Of a stretch of DNA of 64,000 nucleotides, positions 41,366 through 50,358 are shown piece by piece. Within the stretch, counting starts at the first letter, position 1. Each line of letters starts with the position of its first letter. This stretch comes from CAYJAP01 sp964368425 (GTDB lineage Bacteria > Bacillota > Clostridia > Christensenellales > UBA1242). The stretch lies in NCBI GenBank assembly GCA_964368425.1, contig CAYJAP010000001.1, positions 1-64,000 on the forward strand. Direction: 5' to 3'. Both the position numbers and the translations under genes were made by a program. The notes beneath the pieces are model-generated. The model had not been told where the DNA came from. It ran no database searches and saw only the letters and a program-made list of their open reading frames with translations.

Positions 41366-41440
41366 AATATCCTCAGCAGAAGATACAAACGTAGGCTTGG
41401 TTAAAAGCTAGGATAAGATATTGAAGATAAAGGAGTAGAG

Positions 41441-41977
41441 ATGGAAGATATGAGAGGAACGACGATTGTTGCTGTTAAACGTGATGGTAAAATTGCCATA
41501 GCTGGTGATGGTCAAGTTACCATAGGCGAGAAAGTTATTATGAAAGGAAATGCTGTAAAAGTTCGTAGAATATTCAACGACAAAGTGGTTGTTGGATTTG
41601 CTGGATCTGTGGCAGATGCTTTTTCATTAACAAATAGATTTGAGGAACTATTGCAAAAATTTAATGGTAATTTGATGCGTAGTGCGGTTGAATTAGCTAT
41701 AGGTTTTAGAGACGACAAATATATCAGAAAGCTTGAGGCTATGATGTTAGTAGCAGATAAAGATACCTTGCTATTAGTATCTGGTACAGGGGAAGTAATC
41801 GACCCTGAGTTTGGTGTTTGTGCAATCGGCAGCGGAGGCAACTATGCTTTTGCAGCGGGTAAAGCGTTGATGGAAAATACCAAGTTAAGTGCGAAAGATA
41901 TCGCGTACAAGAGTATAGAAATTGCAAGTGAGATTTGTGTATTTACCAATAATAATATCACTTGTGAGGAGGTTTAA
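41441..41977 (+). CDS. hslV: ATP-dependent protease subunit HslV (ClpQ)
   Basis: The 178-residue protein has the proteasome-type fold: TTIVAVKRDGKIAIAGDGQV and GSGGNYAFAAGKAL. Six residues (MEDMRG) precede the catalytic threonine, so a short propeptide must be removed. It forms the peptidase rings of HslUV in the cytosol. AAAGGAG precedes the ATG. hslU starts 3 bases after its stop. Confidence 0.96.
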   Translation: MEDMRGTTIVAVKRDGKIAIAGDGQVTIGEKVIMKGNAVKVRRIFNDKVVVGFAGSVADAFSLTNRFEELLQKFNGNLMRSAVELAIGFRDDKYIRKLEAMMLVADKDTLLLVSGTGEVIDPEFGVCAIGSGGNYAFAAGKALMENTKLSAKDIAYKSIEIASEICVFTNNNITCEEV

Positions 41978-41980
41978 TTT

Positions 41981-43297
41981 ATGGTAATGAGTTTATCTCC
42001 AAAAGAGACTGTAAGAGAGTTAGATAAATATATCATAGGTCAGTCTAAAGCCAAAAGAGCGGTTGCTGTTGCATTGAGAAATAGATATAGACGTAGCAAA
42101 TTAACGACAGAGATGAGAGATGAAATTACTCCTAAAAACATTATTATGCAAGGTCCAACTGGGGTGGGAAAGACAGAGATTGCTCGTCGTTTAGCGAGGT
42201 TGGTTAATGCTCCGTTCGTAAAAGTTGAAGCTACTAAATTCACAGAGGTTGGATACGTTGGTCGTGACTGTGAAAGTATGATTAGAGACTTGGTTGAAGT
42301 TGCGGTTAGAATTATTAAAGAAGAAAAAATGAACGATGTTAAAGAAAAGGCAAACAACGTTGTTATAAATAAGATTGCAGATGTTCTTTACCCACTACGA
42401 AAACAACAACTTCCCGATGCAGATAGTTTTGAGCTGAGAGAAACGTTAATTCAGGAAATCGGTTCAGGCAAGCTAGATAAAGAGATGATAGAAATATCTG
42501 TGTCAGAAACTCCAAAGGCTATTGGTATGGTTCCTGGTATGGGTGCTGAAATGGACTTAAGTGGGATGTTAGGAAGTATTTTTCCTGCACAAAAGAAACG
42601 TAAAAAATTATCTGTAGCAAAGGCAAAAGAGCTGTTGTTCCAAGAAGAGGCTTCAAAACTCATCGACAACGACAATGTTAATAGTGAAGCGATAGAGCTG
42701 GCTGAACAAAACGGTATTATTTTTATAGATGAGATAGATAAGATTGCAAGCAAAGGTCCAAGTAAAGGTCCAGATGTTAGTAGAGAAGGTGTGCAGAGAG
42801 ACATATTACCGCTCGTTGAAGGAAGCTCTGTAACGACGAAATATGGTGTAATAAAGACTGACTATATCCTTTTCATTGCTGCTGGCGCGTTCCACATGAG
42901 CAAGGTAGAAGACCTTATTCCTGAGTTTCAAGGAAGATTTCCTATCCGAGTGGAATTGCAAAATTTGACCAAGGATGACTTCTACGATATCCTGATCCAA
43001 CCTAAAAACGCTCTGACTTTACAGTATCAAGAGTTGTTGAAAGTGGATAATATTAAGCTAACATTCACAGAAGATGCGTTACGGCAGATTGCAGAAATTG
43101 CAGAAAGGGAAAATGAAACTAGTGAAAATATAGGGGCTAGACGTCTACACACTATCATGGAGTTTTTGCTTGAAGATATAAGTTTTAATGCTACTGGGGA
43201 GCACCCTCAACTAGCTGTCAAGATAGATAAAAATTATGTGATCAATGCCTTCAAAGAAACAAACAAGAAGTATGATTTGAAAAAATATGTCCTTTAA
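41981..43297 (+). CDS. hslU: ATP-dependent protease ATPase subunit HslU (ClpY)
   Basis: The 438-residue AAA+ unfoldase has Walker A GPTGVGKTEIARRLA near residue 57, the pore loop region VGYVGRD, a Walker B in IIFIDEIDKIA, the I domain insertion between them and a sensor-2 GARRLH. The C-terminal LKKYVL docks into HslV. GAGGAGG precedes the ATG. In Bacillus codY would follow; here hisS follows. Confidence 0.96.
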   Translation: MVMSLSPKETVRELDKYIIGQSKAKRAVAVALRNRYRRSKLTTEMRDEITPKNIIMQGPTGVGKTEIARRLARLVNAPFVKVEATKFTEVGYVGRDCESMIRDLVEVAVRIIKEEKMNDVKEKANNVVINKIADVLYPLRKQQLPDADSFELRETLIQEIGSGKLDKEMIEISVSETPKAIGMVPGMGAEMDLSGMLGSIFPAQKKRKKLSVAKAKELLFQEEASKLIDNDNVNSEAIELAEQNGIIFIDEIDKIASKGPSKGPDVSREGVQRDILPLVEGSSVTTKYGVIKTDYILFIAAGAFHMSKVEDLIPEFQGRFPIRVELQNLTKDDFYDILIQPKNALTLQYQELLKVDNIKLTFTEDALRQIAEIAERENETSENIGARRLHTIMEFLLEDISFNATGEHPQLAVKIDKNYVINAFKETNKKYDLKKYVL

Positions 43298-43317
43298 TCT
43301 TACGAAATAACACACAG

Positions 43318-43364
43318 AAATTTATATTTACAGCCACTAATTAGGTTGAAAATATAAATTTTTT
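43318..43364 (+). terminator. possible terminator of hslVU, overlapping the hisS promoter
   Basis: A 12-base perfect inverted repeat AAATTTATATTT/AAATATAAATTT with a 20-base loop is followed by three T. The stem is all A-T and the loop long, so it may be weak. The 3' arm overlaps the minus-35 box of the hisS promoter. Confidence 0.4.
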
Positions 43365-43374
43365 ATTGTATAAT
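43346..43374 (+). promoter_or_regulatory. sigma-A-type promoter of hisS
   Basis: TTGAAA and a perfect TATAAT are separated by 17 bases, 24 bases before the hisS ATG. The leader is too short for a T-box. Confidence 0.65.
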
Positions 43375-43398
43375 AAAGCTAGTCTTACGAGGTATACG

Positions 43399-44634
43399 AT
43401 GATAAATATTCCAAAAGGAACAAAGGATATTTTGCCTAGAGATAGTTTTAGATGGCAGAAGGTCCGAGAAGCGGCGCAAAAAACCGCTAGACGTTTTAAT
43501 ATTAAAGAGATAATCACACCAGTATTTGAACATACTGAACTTTTCGTCCGCGGCGTTGGAAAGGGAAGTGACATAGTGAACAAAGAAATGTACACTTTTC
43601 TCGATAAAGGAAACAGAAGCATTACTCTAAAGCCAGAAGGGACAGCGGGCGTTGCTCGTAGTTTCATAGAGAATGGCTTATTCAACGATACATTACCTCT
43701 AAAGATGTACTATATAACAAATTGTTTCAGATATGAAAAACCACAAGAAGGCAGGTTAAGACAGCATACTCAATTTGGAGTGGAGCTGTATGGTTCGGAC
43801 AGTGTGGAAAGCGATGTAGAGATTTTACAGATAGCACTTGATTTTTACAAAAACTTTGGTGTAGAACCGAGTGTCGTTATAAATAACTTAGGCTGTGAAG
43901 GCTGTAAGCATAATTTTGTTAAGCAGTTACAAGAATTTTATAAACCGCACTTAAAAGATATGTGTCCAGATTGCAACAACAGATATAAAAATAATCCTTT
44001 GAGAATTCTAGATTGCAAGGTCGCAGAGTGTAAAGAGGTTTCTAAGAATGCACCTAAGATGAGCGATTTTCTCTGTGAAGGTTGCAAAGTAAGATTTGCT
44101 AACTTCAAGAAGTTATTAGAATCAGCGGGTATAAAGTATACACAGAGTGACACGTTAGTTCGTGGACTTGATTATTACACTGGATTTGTATTTGAGTTTG
44201 TCGACCATAAAGGGTTCACTCTAAGTGGTGGCGGAAGATACAATAACCTAATTGAGGAGCTAGGTGGTAAGCCAACTCCTGTGGTAGGCTTTGGTATAGG
44301 AGTAGAAAGATTACTTATGTATTTACAGCAGATAGGTAAAGATATAACAGAGGACAACAAGTTAGATGTTTATATCCTAAGTCTTGCTGATAACAGTGAA
44401 GAGATTATTTCGTTAGCAAAATTGTTACGTGAAAATGATATTAGTGTAGAAACAGACTTATTACATCGTAGTATGAAAGCTCAGTTAAAATATGCAAACA
44501 AAACAGAGTGCAAGTATGTTATTTTCGTCGGGGATGACGAAATTGCTAAAAAAGAGTATGTAATAAAAAACATGTTCACAGGCGAGCAACAGAGTATTAA
44601 AAAGGATAAAATTGTAGATTTTATTAAAAAATAA
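43399..44634 (+). CDS. hisS: histidyl-tRNA synthetase
   Basis: The 411-residue class II enzyme begins MINIPKGTKDILP. It shows motif 2 CFRYEKPQEGRLRQHTQFG, the histidine signatures VRGLDYYTGFVFEF and SGGGRYNNLIE, and a C-terminal anticodon-binding domain. A cysteine-rich insertion (CEGCKHN, CPDC, CKVAECKE, CEGC) is typical of clostridial enzymes. The ATG after GAGGT was chosen; earlier in-frame starts would lie in the promoter. The tcdA-like gene follows. Confidence 0.96.
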   Translation: MINIPKGTKDILPRDSFRWQKVREAAQKTARRFNIKEIITPVFEHTELFVRGVGKGSDIVNKEMYTFLDKGNRSITLKPEGTAGVARSFIENGLFNDTLPLKMYYITNCFRYEKPQEGRLRQHTQFGVELYGSDSVESDVEILQIALDFYKNFGVEPSVVINNLGCEGCKHNFVKQLQEFYKPHLKDMCPDCNNRYKNNPLRILDCKVAECKEVSKNAPKMSDFLCEGCKVRFANFKKLLESAGIKYTQSDTLVRGLDYYTGFVFEFVDHKGFTLSGGGRYNNLIEELGGKPTPVVGFGIGVERLLMYLQQIGKDITEDNKLDVYILSLADNSEEIISLAKLLRENDISVETDLLHRSMKAQLKYANKTECKYVIFVGDDEIAKKEYVIKNMFTGEQQSIKKDKIVDFIKK

Positions 44635-44650
44635 GTTGTTAGGAGGGTCT

Positions 44651-45328
44651 ATGACAGAAATGCTTAGAAAAGGAAATGCAATAAAACTCAACAGGGCGAC
44701 GGTGGCGGTAATAGGTATAGGTAGTGTTGGCGGATATGTTTGTGAAATGTTAGCCAGGGCGGGGGTAGGAAGTATCACAGTTGTGGATTATGATATTGTG
44801 GACAGGTCACATCTCGGTAAACAGTTAGTTGCTACTTACTCTACTATCGGACAGTCAAAGGTTGCAGTTATAAAGAAAAGGATATTGGATATAAATCCAG
44901 GCTGTGTTGTAACAGAGTATAACTTAAAGTTTAAGGAGTCATCGGCGAACCTAGTGTTGTCAGGACATGTGGATTATGTTATTGATACAATGGATATAAT
45001 TACTACAAAAGCATTTCTAGCTAGATTCTGCAAAGACAAAGGGATTCCCGTAATAAGTGCGATAGCTCCTACGATAAAATGTCAAATTCCGTTCTTCGAT
45101 GTTATTGATATAAGTAAAAGCAAAGAGGAACTTGCTCAAACGATGGTGGCTAAACTGAAGGCTGTGGGTGTAACAAAGCATGAGATCGTATGTAACACGA
45201 GAAAAATTACATCTTGTGATGGCGAGGTACTAGCTAATGCTGTATATTACCCAGTTATGTGTGCAGGGGTGATCACTGCCTATGTTGTAAAAAAGTTATT
45301 CAATTCTGGAATAGAAAATAAAAAATAA
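44651..45328 (+). CDS. tcdA: ThiF/E1-like adenylyltransferase, probably tRNA threonylcarbamoyladenosine dehydratase
   Basis: The 225-residue protein has a nucleotide-binding VIGIGSVGGYVCEMLARAGVG, then VVDYDIVDRSHLGKQLVAT with the ATP-contacting arginine and a DTMD motif. It is of TcdA length and pattern, which makes the cyclic form of t6A at position 37 of tRNAs. The usual SNxNRQ element reads SHLGKQ, so an allied ThiF-type function is possible. AGGAGG precedes the ATG. It is between hisS and thioredoxin genes. Confidence 0.8.
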   Translation: MTEMLRKGNAIKLNRATVAVIGIGSVGGYVCEMLARAGVGSITVVDYDIVDRSHLGKQLVATYSTIGQSKVAVIKKRILDINPGCVVTEYNLKFKESSANLVLSGHVDYVIDTMDIITTKAFLARFCKDKGIPVISAIAPTIKCQIPFFDVIDISKSKEELAQTMVAKLKAVGVTKHEIVCNTRKITSCDGEVLANAVYYPVMCAGVITAYVVKKLFNSGIENKK

Positions 45329-45337
45329 GAGGGAAAA

Positions 45338-45658
45338 ATGGACGTTAAAGTAATATCTTCAAGTATGTTTGATGAGGAAGTAAACAACAGCGATAAACCA
45401 GTGTTAGTGGAGTTTTTTGGTTCTTGGTGTATGCCTTGTAAAATGTTGTCAGGAATACTAGATAAAGTGGCTATAGAATTAGCTAATAAGGCTAAAGTAG
45501 TTAAACTTGATGTAGATGAAAATAAAGAGTTAGCTGCTAAATTCGGTGTTATGACTGTGCCAACTATGTTTGTATTTAAGAACGGAGAACAGTTAGATAA
45601 AGCTGTAGGATTTAGACAGCAGAAACAGATAGTAGATATGATTACACCATATTTATAA
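45338..45658 (+). CDS. thioredoxin-like protein with a WCMPC active site
   Basis: The 106-residue thioredoxin fold has an active site FGSWCMPCKML and cis-proline MTVPTMFVFKNG. The dipeptide between the cysteines is Met-Pro rather than Gly-Pro, which should shift its redox potential. It lies 22 bases before the cysteine desulfurase, so a role in reducing persulfide or scaffold cysteines is a fair guess. A weak site GAGGG precedes the ATG. Confidence 0.9.
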   Translation: MDVKVISSSMFDEEVNNSDKPVLVEFFGSWCMPCKMLSGILDKVAIELANKAKVVKLDVDENKELAAKFGVMTVPTMFVFKNGEQLDKAVGFRQQKQIVDMITPYL

Positions 45659-45679
45659 CCCTTACAAATAGGAGAAAAA

Positions 45680-46867
45680 ATGAACAAACGAGTATATCTA
45701 GATAATGCTGCTACAACACAAGTAAATGGTGAAGTTCTCGCAGAGATGTTACCATACTTTAGTGAGATATATGGCAATGCCAATAGCTTACATGCGTTTG
45801 GCAGAAAGGCTAGTGCAGGTGTGGATAAGGCACGTGATATAATTGCAGATAGTATCAAGTGTGACAGGACAGAGTTGTTCTTTACATCTGGTGGCACTGA
45901 AGCTAACAACTGGGCGATAAAAGGTGTCGCATATGCAAATGCAAAGAGAGGCAAACACATTATAGTAAGCTCGATAGAACACCACTCTGTGATAGATACA
46001 TGCAAAGAGTTAGAGAAAGAAGGGTTTGAGCTGACCTATCTTCCAGTAGATACTAACGGATTGGTTTCTGTTACCGATCTTTTGCATGAGCTTAGACCAG
46101 ACACTATATTAGTATCCATTATGGCAGTAAACAACGAAGTGGGTACTATTCAACATATTAAAGCGATTGGCAATATCGTGAAAGAATACAAGGCTTATTT
46201 CCACACTGATGCTGTACAGGCAATGAGTGTTATTTCTTTTGACGTGAAAGATATGTACATTGATATGTTATCAATGTCTAGCCATAAAATTCACGGTCCT
46301 AAAGGGGTGGGAGCGCTTTACATAAGGAAGGGCGTGATAGCTAGGAAATTTATGCATGGCGGTGAGCAGGAATTTAACCGAAGAGGAGGAACTATAAATG
46401 TTCCTGCAGTAGTTGGATTTGGTAAAGCTATGGAGCTAAATGTTCGTGATTTAGCTGAGCATAACAAAAGATTGAAAGATGTTTCCTCTTATTTTGTTAA
46501 AAAAGCAAGTTATGAAATTGACCATATAAAAATTAACGGGAACACCACTCAGAAAGCACCCGGTATTGTTAACATTTCTTTTGACCTCATCGAGGGTGAG
46601 AGTATTTTAATGATGCTAGACATGGACGCTAACGTAGCTGTTTCAACCGGTTCGGCATGTGCTTCGGGATCGTTACAAAAGTCCTATGTGCTGAAAGCTA
46701 TGGGAGTTTCAAGTCAGTTAATTAACGGTGCCGTAAGGTTTTCTTTCGGTACTGATATAACTAAACCAGACGTTGATTACGTTGTTTATCACCTTAAAGC
46801 AATAGTAGCCCGATTGAGAGAAATGAGTCCGCTAAAGAAATCGAAAATTGCAAAGGAGAAAAAATAA
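45680..46867 (+). CDS. iscS: cysteine desulfurase (NifS/IscS type)
   Basis: The 395-residue PLP enzyme shows [25 protein letters not shown], the PLP lysine in [12 protein letters not shown] and the catalytic cysteine loop [10 protein letters not shown] of group I desulfurases. It supplies sulfur for iron-sulfur clusters and tRNA thiolation. The stop overlaps the ATG of the scaffold gene (TAATG). Whether it serves general assembly or tRNA thiolation cannot be told; no mnmA or iscR is adjacent. Confidence 0.94.
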   Translation: MNKRVYLDNAATTQVNGEVLAEMLPYFSEIYGNANSLHAFGRKASAGVDKARDIIADSIKCDRTELFFTSGGTEANNWAIKGVAYANAKRGKHIIVSSIEHHSVIDTCKELEKEGFELTYLPVDTNGLVSVTDLLHELRPDTILVSIMAVNNEVGTIQHIKAIGNIVKEYKAYFHTDAVQAMSVISFDVKDMYIDMLSMSSHKIHGPKGVGALYIRKGVIARKFMHGGEQEFNRRGGTINVPAVVGFGKAMELNVRDLAEHNKRLKDVSSYFVKKASYEIDHIKINGNTTQKAPGIVNISFDLIEGESILMMLDMDANVAVSTGSACASGSLQKSYVLKAMGVSSQLINGAVRFSFGTDITKPDVDYVVYHLKAIVARLREMSPLKKSKIAKEKK

Positions 46868-47451
46868 TGTACAATGAAAAGGTTATAGAGATTTTTAGAA
46901 ATCCTAAAAATGTCGGTGAAATAAAATCCGCTAGTGGAGTCGGTACAGTAGGGAACGCTTCATGTGGCGACATAATGAAACTGTATATTAAAATCGACGA
47001 TAAGGAAATAATAAAAGACGTTAAATTCCAGACTTTTGGATGTGCTGCTGCTATTGTGTCCTCAAGTATTGCTACAGAGATGATAAAAGGCAAAAGCGTT
47101 GAAGAAGCACTAAATTTGGATAATAACGAAATTATAAAAGAACTAGGGGGCTTGCCTCTACACAAAATACACTGCAGTGTATTAGCTAAAGAAGCCGTTG
47201 AAGCTGCTATAAAAGATTATCGTAGTAAGAAGGGAAAAGGCAGTAAAGCTGTAAAAGCAGATAATAAGAAATCTGAAAGCAACAAGACTGCTGTTAAATC
47301 GACAAATAAACAAACTACTAAAGTTAAAAAAGTTATAGGTTTAGATGATGTTGATAAGCTGTTAGAGAGTACCAACGAGTTGATTAAACAGATTGAAAAA
47401 GACCAGAAAAAACGTCAAACAAAAGTAGCTGCTGCTAAAAATAAAAAGTAA
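46867..47451 (+). CDS. iscU: IscU/NifU-type iron-sulfur scaffold with a basic C-terminal extension
   Basis: Residues 1-120 are a NifU N-terminal scaffold with Cys33 in NASCGD, Cys59 in FGCAAA and Cys103 in IHCSV. This normally ends the protein; here it continues to 194 residues with a lysine-rich tail (about 121-150), then a short predicted coiled coil VDKLLESTNELIKQIEKD and a basic end. The tail may bind RNA, DNA or a partner protein. It is coupled to iscS by a one-base overlap. Confidence 0.88.
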   Translation: MYNEKVIEIFRNPKNVGEIKSASGVGTVGNASCGDIMKLYIKIDDKEIIKDVKFQTFGCAAAIVSSSIATEMIKGKSVEEALNLDNNEIIKELGGLPLHKIHCSVLAKEAVEAAIKDYRSKKGKGSKAVKADNKKSESNKTAVKSTNKQTTKVKKVIGLDDVDKLLESTNELIKQIEKDQKKRQTKVAAAKNKK

Positions 47452-47456
47452 TATAT

Positions 47457-47482
47457 AAAGAGGGGAAGACTCCTCTTTTTTA
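47457..47482 (+). terminator. intrinsic terminator after the scaffold gene
   Basis: A stem AAAGAGG/CCTCTTT with an 8-base loop is followed by T. Confidence 0.7.
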
Positions 47483-47539
47483 TACATCTTTTGTAATATT
47501 TTGCTATAAATTGGGGAAATTATTTACAGGAGGTGTAAT

Positions 47540-47680
47540 ATGAGAGATTCATTACTTATAGGTATGGCTGTTGGACTACTATCAGGAGCATTGATAGTAA
47601 GCAACAACAAAAAAGCACAAGAAATGGTTGAAAAAGGTAAGAAACAAGTTAAGAAACAACTAGAAAAGATGAAAAATTAA
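47540..47680 (+). CDS. small YtxH-like membrane protein of 46 residues
   Basis: A short gene with a strong Shine-Dalgarno AGGAGG 7 bases before the ATG. The product has one membrane segment (about residues 5-20, LLIGMAVGLLSGALIV), then a lysine-rich amphipathic helix with KKQVKKQLEKMKN. This layout is like YtxH-type small proteins, but no firm family match can be claimed. It lies between the scaffold terminator and ruvX. Confidence 0.7.
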   Translation: MRDSLLIGMAVGLLSGALIVSNNKKAQEMVEKGKKQVKKQLEKMKN

Positions 47681-47746
47681 TGTGTTTTTTGTTGAAATAA
47701 ATAACCAAAACCGTTATTTTACTCTCAATAATATAATAGAATATCT

Positions 47747-47774
47747 TTGCAAGAATCCTTTTTTATGCTATAAT
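47747..47774 (+). promoter_or_regulatory. sigma-A-type promoter of ruvX, probably leaderless
   Basis: TTGCAA and a perfect TATAAT are separated by 16 bases. The usual start point 7 bases after the minus-10 box falls on the A of the ruvX ATG, and no Shine-Dalgarno is visible. Confidence 0.6.
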
Positions 47775-47780
47775 CATGCT

Positions 47781-48203
47781 ATGAAGAGTGAGTATTTTAG
47801 AGTAATGGGCTTAGATCTTGGCGAGCGGCGTATAGGTATCGCTTTGAGTGATATAATGGGCATAATCGCTAACGGATATCAGTCATATACTCGTACTTCT
47901 CTGCAGGCAGATATTCAGCACATTGTTAAGATTGTTCAGGAAAACAATGTCAAAGTGATAGTTTTAGGGTTACCGCTCAACATGAACGGAACAGAAGGGG
48001 ATGCGGTGAAGAAAGTAAAGTTCTTTGCTGACGAACTGCGAAAACACACAGACGCAAAAATTGATTTTTATGATGAAAGATTAACAACTTCAACTGCACA
48101 AAAAATGTTGATATCGGCTGATGTATCAAGAGCAAAAAGGAAATTGGTAGTAGATAAAATTGCTGCGACGATCATCCTGCAAGACTATCTGAATACCCAT
48201 TAA
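47781..48203 (+). CDS. ruvX: Holliday junction resolvase-like / pre-16S rRNA nuclease RuvX (YqgF)
   Basis: The 140-residue protein, of normal length, has the RNase H-like fold with VMGLDLGERRIGIALSD, VIVLGLPLNMNG and DFYDERLTT. YqgF is implicated in 16S rRNA 5'-end processing; the resolvase role is disputed. The frame is open 33 codons upstream, but this ATG fits family length and the promoter. A start eight codons later is also possible. A DUF1292 gene follows in the usual order. Confidence 0.9.
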   Translation: MKSEYFRVMGLDLGERRIGIALSDIMGIIANGYQSYTRTSLQADIQHIVKIVQENNVKVIVLGLPLNMNGTEGDAVKKVKFFADELRKHTDAKIDFYDERLTTSTAQKMLISADVSRAKRKLVVDKIAATIILQDYLNTH

Positions 48204-48215
48204 AAGGAGAGAAAA

Positions 48216-48560
48216 ATGGCAAAAGAAACAACAAAAAAAGAAAGTGTTAAAAAGGTAGAGAAGTCACCTATCGAATGTCTTCTAGACGAAAATAATTCCG
48301 ACGATATCGTTCTTTATGATGAAAAGAACAAAAAGACAGTTTTTGAGCAGGTTGCAATTATACCTATCGCTTCAAAAATATATGCAATCTTAAAACCTGT
48401 TACAAAGCTTGCAGGTATTGAAGATGACCAGGCAATAGTATTTGCAATAGAGGAAATCGATAACGAAGATGTTCTTGTTGTTGTTGATGAGGATGCTACA
48501 ATCGATAAAGTATTTGAACAGTACTACGAACTATTGAGAGCTGAAGGGGTAGAGGTATAG
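48216..48560 (+). CDS. DUF1292 (YrzB-like) acidic protein
   Basis: The 114-residue protein has a basic N-terminal tail (15 residues) and an acidic DUF1292 core with ENNSDDIVLYDEKN, FEQVAIIPIASKIYAILKPV and VFAIEEID. Function is unknown. It follows ruvX, the standard neighbour in Firmicutes. AAAGGAGAG precedes the ATG. Confidence 0.85.
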   Translation: MAKETTKKESVKKVEKSPIECLLDENNSDDIVLYDEKNKKTVFEQVAIIPIASKIYAILKPVTKLAGIEDDQAIVFAIEEIDNEDVLVVVDEDATIDKVFEQYYELLRAEGVEV

Positions 48561-48629
48561 TCTACAACTGAAAAATAACGCTTTTTAGGACATTTAGTAA
48601 TAAAAACTATAAATATTTCAATATTTTTA

Positions 48630-48658
48630 TTGCTAATGTTTTTTTTATCTGTTATAAT
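48630..48658 (+). promoter_or_regulatory. sigma-A-type promoter of rpsB-tsf
   Basis: TTGCTA and a perfect TATAAT are separated by 17 bases. It gives a leader of about 100 bases. Confidence 0.65.
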
Positions 48659-48679
48659 AACAACGTTCAAAATTACGCA

Positions 48680-48743
48680 CCTAGATACAATTTAATTGCC
48701 GTTGCTCAGAGATGAGTTGTAATTAGAGTTATAAAGTTCTAGG
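48680..48743 (+). promoter_or_regulatory. structured rpsB leader, candidate S2 autoregulatory element
   Basis: The outer stem CCTAGA/TCTAGG closes just before the Shine-Dalgarno. Inside it, TACAA pairs with TTGTA and CTC with GAG. Such closed elements upstream of rpsB are known from Firmicutes as S2 leaders. Binding was inferred only from position and fold. Confidence 0.5.
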
Positions 48744-48766
48744 GAGGAAAAAACAAGGAGGAAAAA

Positions 48767-49537
48767 ATGTCAGTAATTTCGATGAAGCAATTGCTTGAAG
48801 CTGGAGTGCATTTCGGACACCAAACCCGTAAATGGAACCCAAAGATGGCGCCATATATTTTCACTTCTAGGAATGATATCCACATCATCAACTTAGAAGA
48901 CACAGTTGTTTTAGTAGAGAAGGCTTATGCTTTCGTAAAACAACAAGCAGAAGAAAATAAAATTATATTGTTTGTGGGAACTAAAAAACAGGCTCAACAA
49001 GCAATAGCTGATGAAGCAAAAAGATGTGGAATGTACTATATCAATTCTAGATGGTTAGGTGGTACTCTTACCAACTACAAAACTATCAAATTAAGAATTG
49101 AAAGATTAAACCAATTGAATAGAATGGAGAAGATTGGTGAGTTTAATTTACTTCCAAAGAAAGAAGTTATTAAGCTAAAGGCAGAGAGAGATAAGCTTGA
49201 GAAAAACTTGGGTGGAATCAAAGATATGCCAAGAATTCCAGATGTACTGTTTGTGGTAGACCCTAAAAAGGAACATATTGCGGTTACAGAGGCAAAAGCT
49301 CTAGGACTTCCAATTGTGTCTTTAGTGGATACTAACTGCGATCCAGAACCAATCGACTATATAATACCAGGCAACGATGATGCTATTAGAGCAATCAGTT
49401 TGATTGCAGGAGCAATGGCTAACGCTGTTATAGAGGCTCGTGAAGGAGTAACTCCTGTAACTGAGGAAGAGAAACCGGCTGAAGAGGTTGTGGCTGAAGT
49501 TGCAGCAGTAGCAGAAATTGAAAAAGAAGAGGAGTAA
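48767..49537 (+). CDS. rpsB: 30S ribosomal protein S2
   Basis: The 256-residue protein starts [25 protein letters not shown], contains [15 protein letters not shown] and DTNCDP, and ends with an acidic alanine-rich tail rich in Glu, which varies among S2 proteins. Two Shine-Dalgarno sites (GGGAGG and AAGGAGG) precede the ATG; the nearer is likely used. It leads the rpsB-tsf operon. Confidence 0.97.
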   Translation: MSVISMKQLLEAGVHFGHQTRKWNPKMAPYIFTSRNDIHIINLEDTVVLVEKAYAFVKQQAEENKIILFVGTKKQAQQAIADEAKRCGMYYINSRWLGGTLTNYKTIKLRIERLNQLNRMEKIGEFNLLPKKEVIKLKAERDKLEKNLGGIKDMPRIPDVLFVVDPKKEHIAVTEAKALGLPIVSLVDTNCDPEPIDYIIPGNDDAIRAISLIAGAMANAVIEAREGVTPVTEEEKPAEEVVAEVAAVAEIEKEEE

Positions 49538-49549
49538 TTGGGGGATAAT

Positions 49550-50197
49550 ATGGCATTTACAACAGAAGATATTGTAAAACTACGTAAAAGAACAGGCGCA
49601 GGCGTATTAGACTGTAAAAAAGCGTTAACTGAAACAAATGGAGATTTAGATAAAGCTGCTGAGTGGCTAAGAGAAAAAGGTATCGCAGCTGCGGCTAAAA
49701 AAGCTGATAGAATTGCGGCAGAAGGTGTTGTTTACTCGTACATACATATGGGCGGTAAAATAGGCGTTTTAGTAGAAATTAACTGTGAGACAGATTTCGT
49801 TGCGAGAAGCGAGGCTTTCTTAACTCTATGCAAAAATATTTCTATGCACATTGCTGCATCTAAACCAGAATATATCGTTCCAGAAGAAGTTCCAACAGAA
49901 GCTCTTGAGCATGAAAAAGATATTTTAAGAGCTCAAGCATTAAATGAAGGAAAGCCAGAGAAAGTTATAGAGAAAATGGTTGAAGGTAGAGTGAAGAAAT
50001 TCTATGCTGACGTTTGTTTATTAGAACAACCTTTCGTTATGGACACTGCTAAAACAGTTAGAGAAGTGATGAATGAAGCGATACTAACAATAGGAGAAAA
50101 ACTTAACATTCGTCGTTTTACCAGATACGAAATGGGTGAAGGGTTAGAGAAAAGAAAAGATAACTTCGCTGAAGAAGTTATGAGCCAAGTAAATTAG
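49550..50197 (+). CDS. tsf: elongation factor Ts
   Basis: The 215-residue protein has the N-terminal UBA-like part with [20 protein letters not shown] and the TDFVAR core in [13 protein letters not shown]. It recycles EF-Tu. The ATG after GGGGGA was chosen over a TTG at the site itself. It directly follows rpsB. The next gene is frr; pyrH, normally between tsf and frr, is absent. Confidence 0.97.
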   Translation: MAFTTEDIVKLRKRTGAGVLDCKKALTETNGDLDKAAEWLREKGIAAAAKKADRIAAEGVVYSYIHMGGKIGVLVEINCETDFVARSEAFLTLCKNISMHIAASKPEYIVPEEVPTEALEHEKDILRAQALNEGKPEKVIEKMVEGRVKKFYADVCLLEQPFVMDTAKTVREVMNEAILTIGEKLNIRRFTRYEMGEGLEKRKDNFAEEVMSQVN

Positions 50198-50203
50198 TAT
50201 AAA

Positions 50204-50231
50204 AGACATCTATTCAATAGATGTTTTTTTA
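50204..50231 (+). terminator. intrinsic terminator of rpsB-tsf
   Basis: A stem ACATCTAT/ATAGATGT with a 3-base loop is followed by seven T. The remaining 127 bases before the next promoter are AT-rich with no feature I can support. Confidence 0.8.
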
Positions 50232-50358
50232 TCTTTACAGTGATTCTCACTCATCAGCTAAAGGAGTATGAATAGTGGAGTTATTTAATTATTTTTGTTG
50301 TAAAAAATTGATATTTAAGCAGTTTAATGTTTTTTGATATTCCTTTTATTTGCTATTT

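Noticed and set aside
50268..50288. Six-codon open frame after AAGGAG between tsf and frr
   Set aside because: The spacing is too short and there is no conserved reason to expect a leader peptide.
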